DNA of 23,167 nucleotides from CAZLFA01 sp964558665 (lineage in GTDB: Bacteria > Desulfobacterota > Syntrophia > Syntrophales > PHBD01), in NCBI GenBank assembly GCA_964558665.1, contig CAZLFA010000063.1:1-23167 (forward strand), given 5' to 3'. The notes beneath the pieces are model-generated. The model did no database searches. It saw only the letters and a program-made list of their open reading frames with translations, and was not told the DNA's origin. Positions 22,825 to 23,167 of the stretch are shown here, piece after piece (position 1 is the stretch's first letter; every line of letters begins with the position of its first letter). The position numbers were made by a program, and so were the translations under genes.

Positions 22825-23079
22825 TTAATCCGGACGCTTCATGGAAGAAGGATCTTCTATAAAGCCTGCCAGTTCGCCTATCGTCGTGTCCTCATTCATA
22901 AGATCCAAAGGAACCTCCACACCGAAAGTCTCCTTTAAAAATGTCTGCAGATTAACCGCGGCAATAGAGTCCCATTCGGGAATCTCGCTGAGATGAGTAT
23001 CCGCAGTGATCTTCGCGTCGGCAATCTCGGGAAAAATATCCTTGATGCCGTCGGTGATTCTTTTCAGCGTTTTGCTCAT
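22825..23079 (-). CDS. acyl carrier protein
   Basis: The 84-residue acidic helical protein carries the phosphopantetheine attachment serine, Ser38, in EWDSIAAVNL (family DSL). The helix FLKETFGVEVPLDLMNEDTTIGEL follows in the usual place. From ATG 23079 the length is normal; GAGGAGGAAAG lies just upstream, so the longer frame to 23136 is rejected. Its place as first gene of an operon with phaC is unusual, because class I PHA synthesis normally uses CoA. It is divergent from housekeeping AcpP (no EELDTE-like helix II), which suggests a dedicated carrier. Confidence 0.9.
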   Translation of the reverse strand: MSKTLKRITDGIKDIFPEIADAKITADTHLSEIPEWDSIAAVNLQTFLKETFGVEVPLDLMNEDTTIGELAGFIEDPSSMKRPD

Positions 23080-23167
23080 ACTACTTTCCTCCTCACGTGT
23101 GTTATTAATTAGGGGTCTTCTGGGTTTGTTGTGCATAAATCATGTTAATTTTGGTTCTTTGATAAAT
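23080..23167. other. leader and promoter region of the ACP operon
   Basis: The AT-rich end of the window must hold the transcription start of the ACP-phaC-reductase-fabD operon. A strong ribosome site GAGGAGGAAAG is at about 23086-23096. I see no single convincing -35/-10 pair in the available bases. The window ends here, so an upstream gene of the same operon cannot be excluded. Confidence 0.35.

Overview
The window looks like chromosomal DNA of an anaerobic, Gram-negative bacterium, most plausibly a syntrophic member of the Desulfobacterota (Syntrophales-like, e.g. the Syntrophus/Smithella group). This is an inference. It rests on SelB plus FdhD (selenocysteine and formate dehydrogenase maturation), a polyhydroxyalkanoate (PHA) synthase operon, the remnant of an acyl-CoA dehydrogenase of the kind abundant in fatty-acid degraders, a PilZ protein, Lol-type lipoprotein and export signals, and many palindromic intergenic repeats. 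There is no rRNA, tRNA, CRISPR array, phage gene or transposase gene to fix the taxonomy.

Layout. Positions 1-2270 hold two minus-strand genes for exported or membrane-anchored thiol-protease-like proteins: a C39/papain-like secreted protein, and a zinc-ribbon/TM/transglutaminase-like protein. Positions 2271-3480 are AT-rich and decayed, with a frameshifted N-terminal acyl-CoA dehydrogenase fragment running into a hicB antitoxin gene broken by an in-frame TAA. Positions 3619-8891 are a tight minus-strand operon: selB, fdhD, a YhaM-like OB/HD exonuclease, a DUF374 acyltransferase and a DUF2156 protein, with a promoter before selB and an intrinsic terminator after the last gene. Positions 8892-9209 hold two nested palindromic repeats. 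Then come a degenerate SGNH-hydrolase-fold gene (+), a PilZ gene (-) that overlaps it tail to tail, and a WG-repeat secreted protein (-).

Positions 11245-13920 are a second minus-strand operon: a PlsY-like acyltransferase, a small HTH-like protein, a BtrH-type acyl/peptidyl transferase-fold protein and a lipoprotein. Divergent from it is a 1011-residue exported TPR-CHAT protease-like protein (+), followed by a 550-residue membrane protein with a GspG-like C-terminal segment and by a 54-residue single-TM protein at 19138-19302. Across a bidirectional terminator lies a third minus-strand operon, ACP - PhaC - FabG/PhaB-like reductase - FabD, which runs to the right edge.

How the genes may work together. 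The ACP/PhaC/FabG/FabD operon encodes an acyl carrier, a malonyl loader, a beta-ketoacyl reductase and an acyl polymerase, but no ketosynthase. This suggests 3-hydroxyacyl chains delivered on a dedicated ACP to a PhaC-fold enzyme. The PlsY/HTH/BtrH/lipoprotein operon, the DUF374 acyltransferase and the DUF2156 protein add further acyl- or aminoacyl-transfer activities. No enzyme was tested and all links between operons are inferred. The most interesting leads are the carrier-protein PHA operon, the PlsY-HTH-BtrH-lipoprotein operon, the exported TPR-CHAT protein with its membrane neighbour, an FdhD without its usual loop cysteine, and a family of hairpin repeats at three gene borders.
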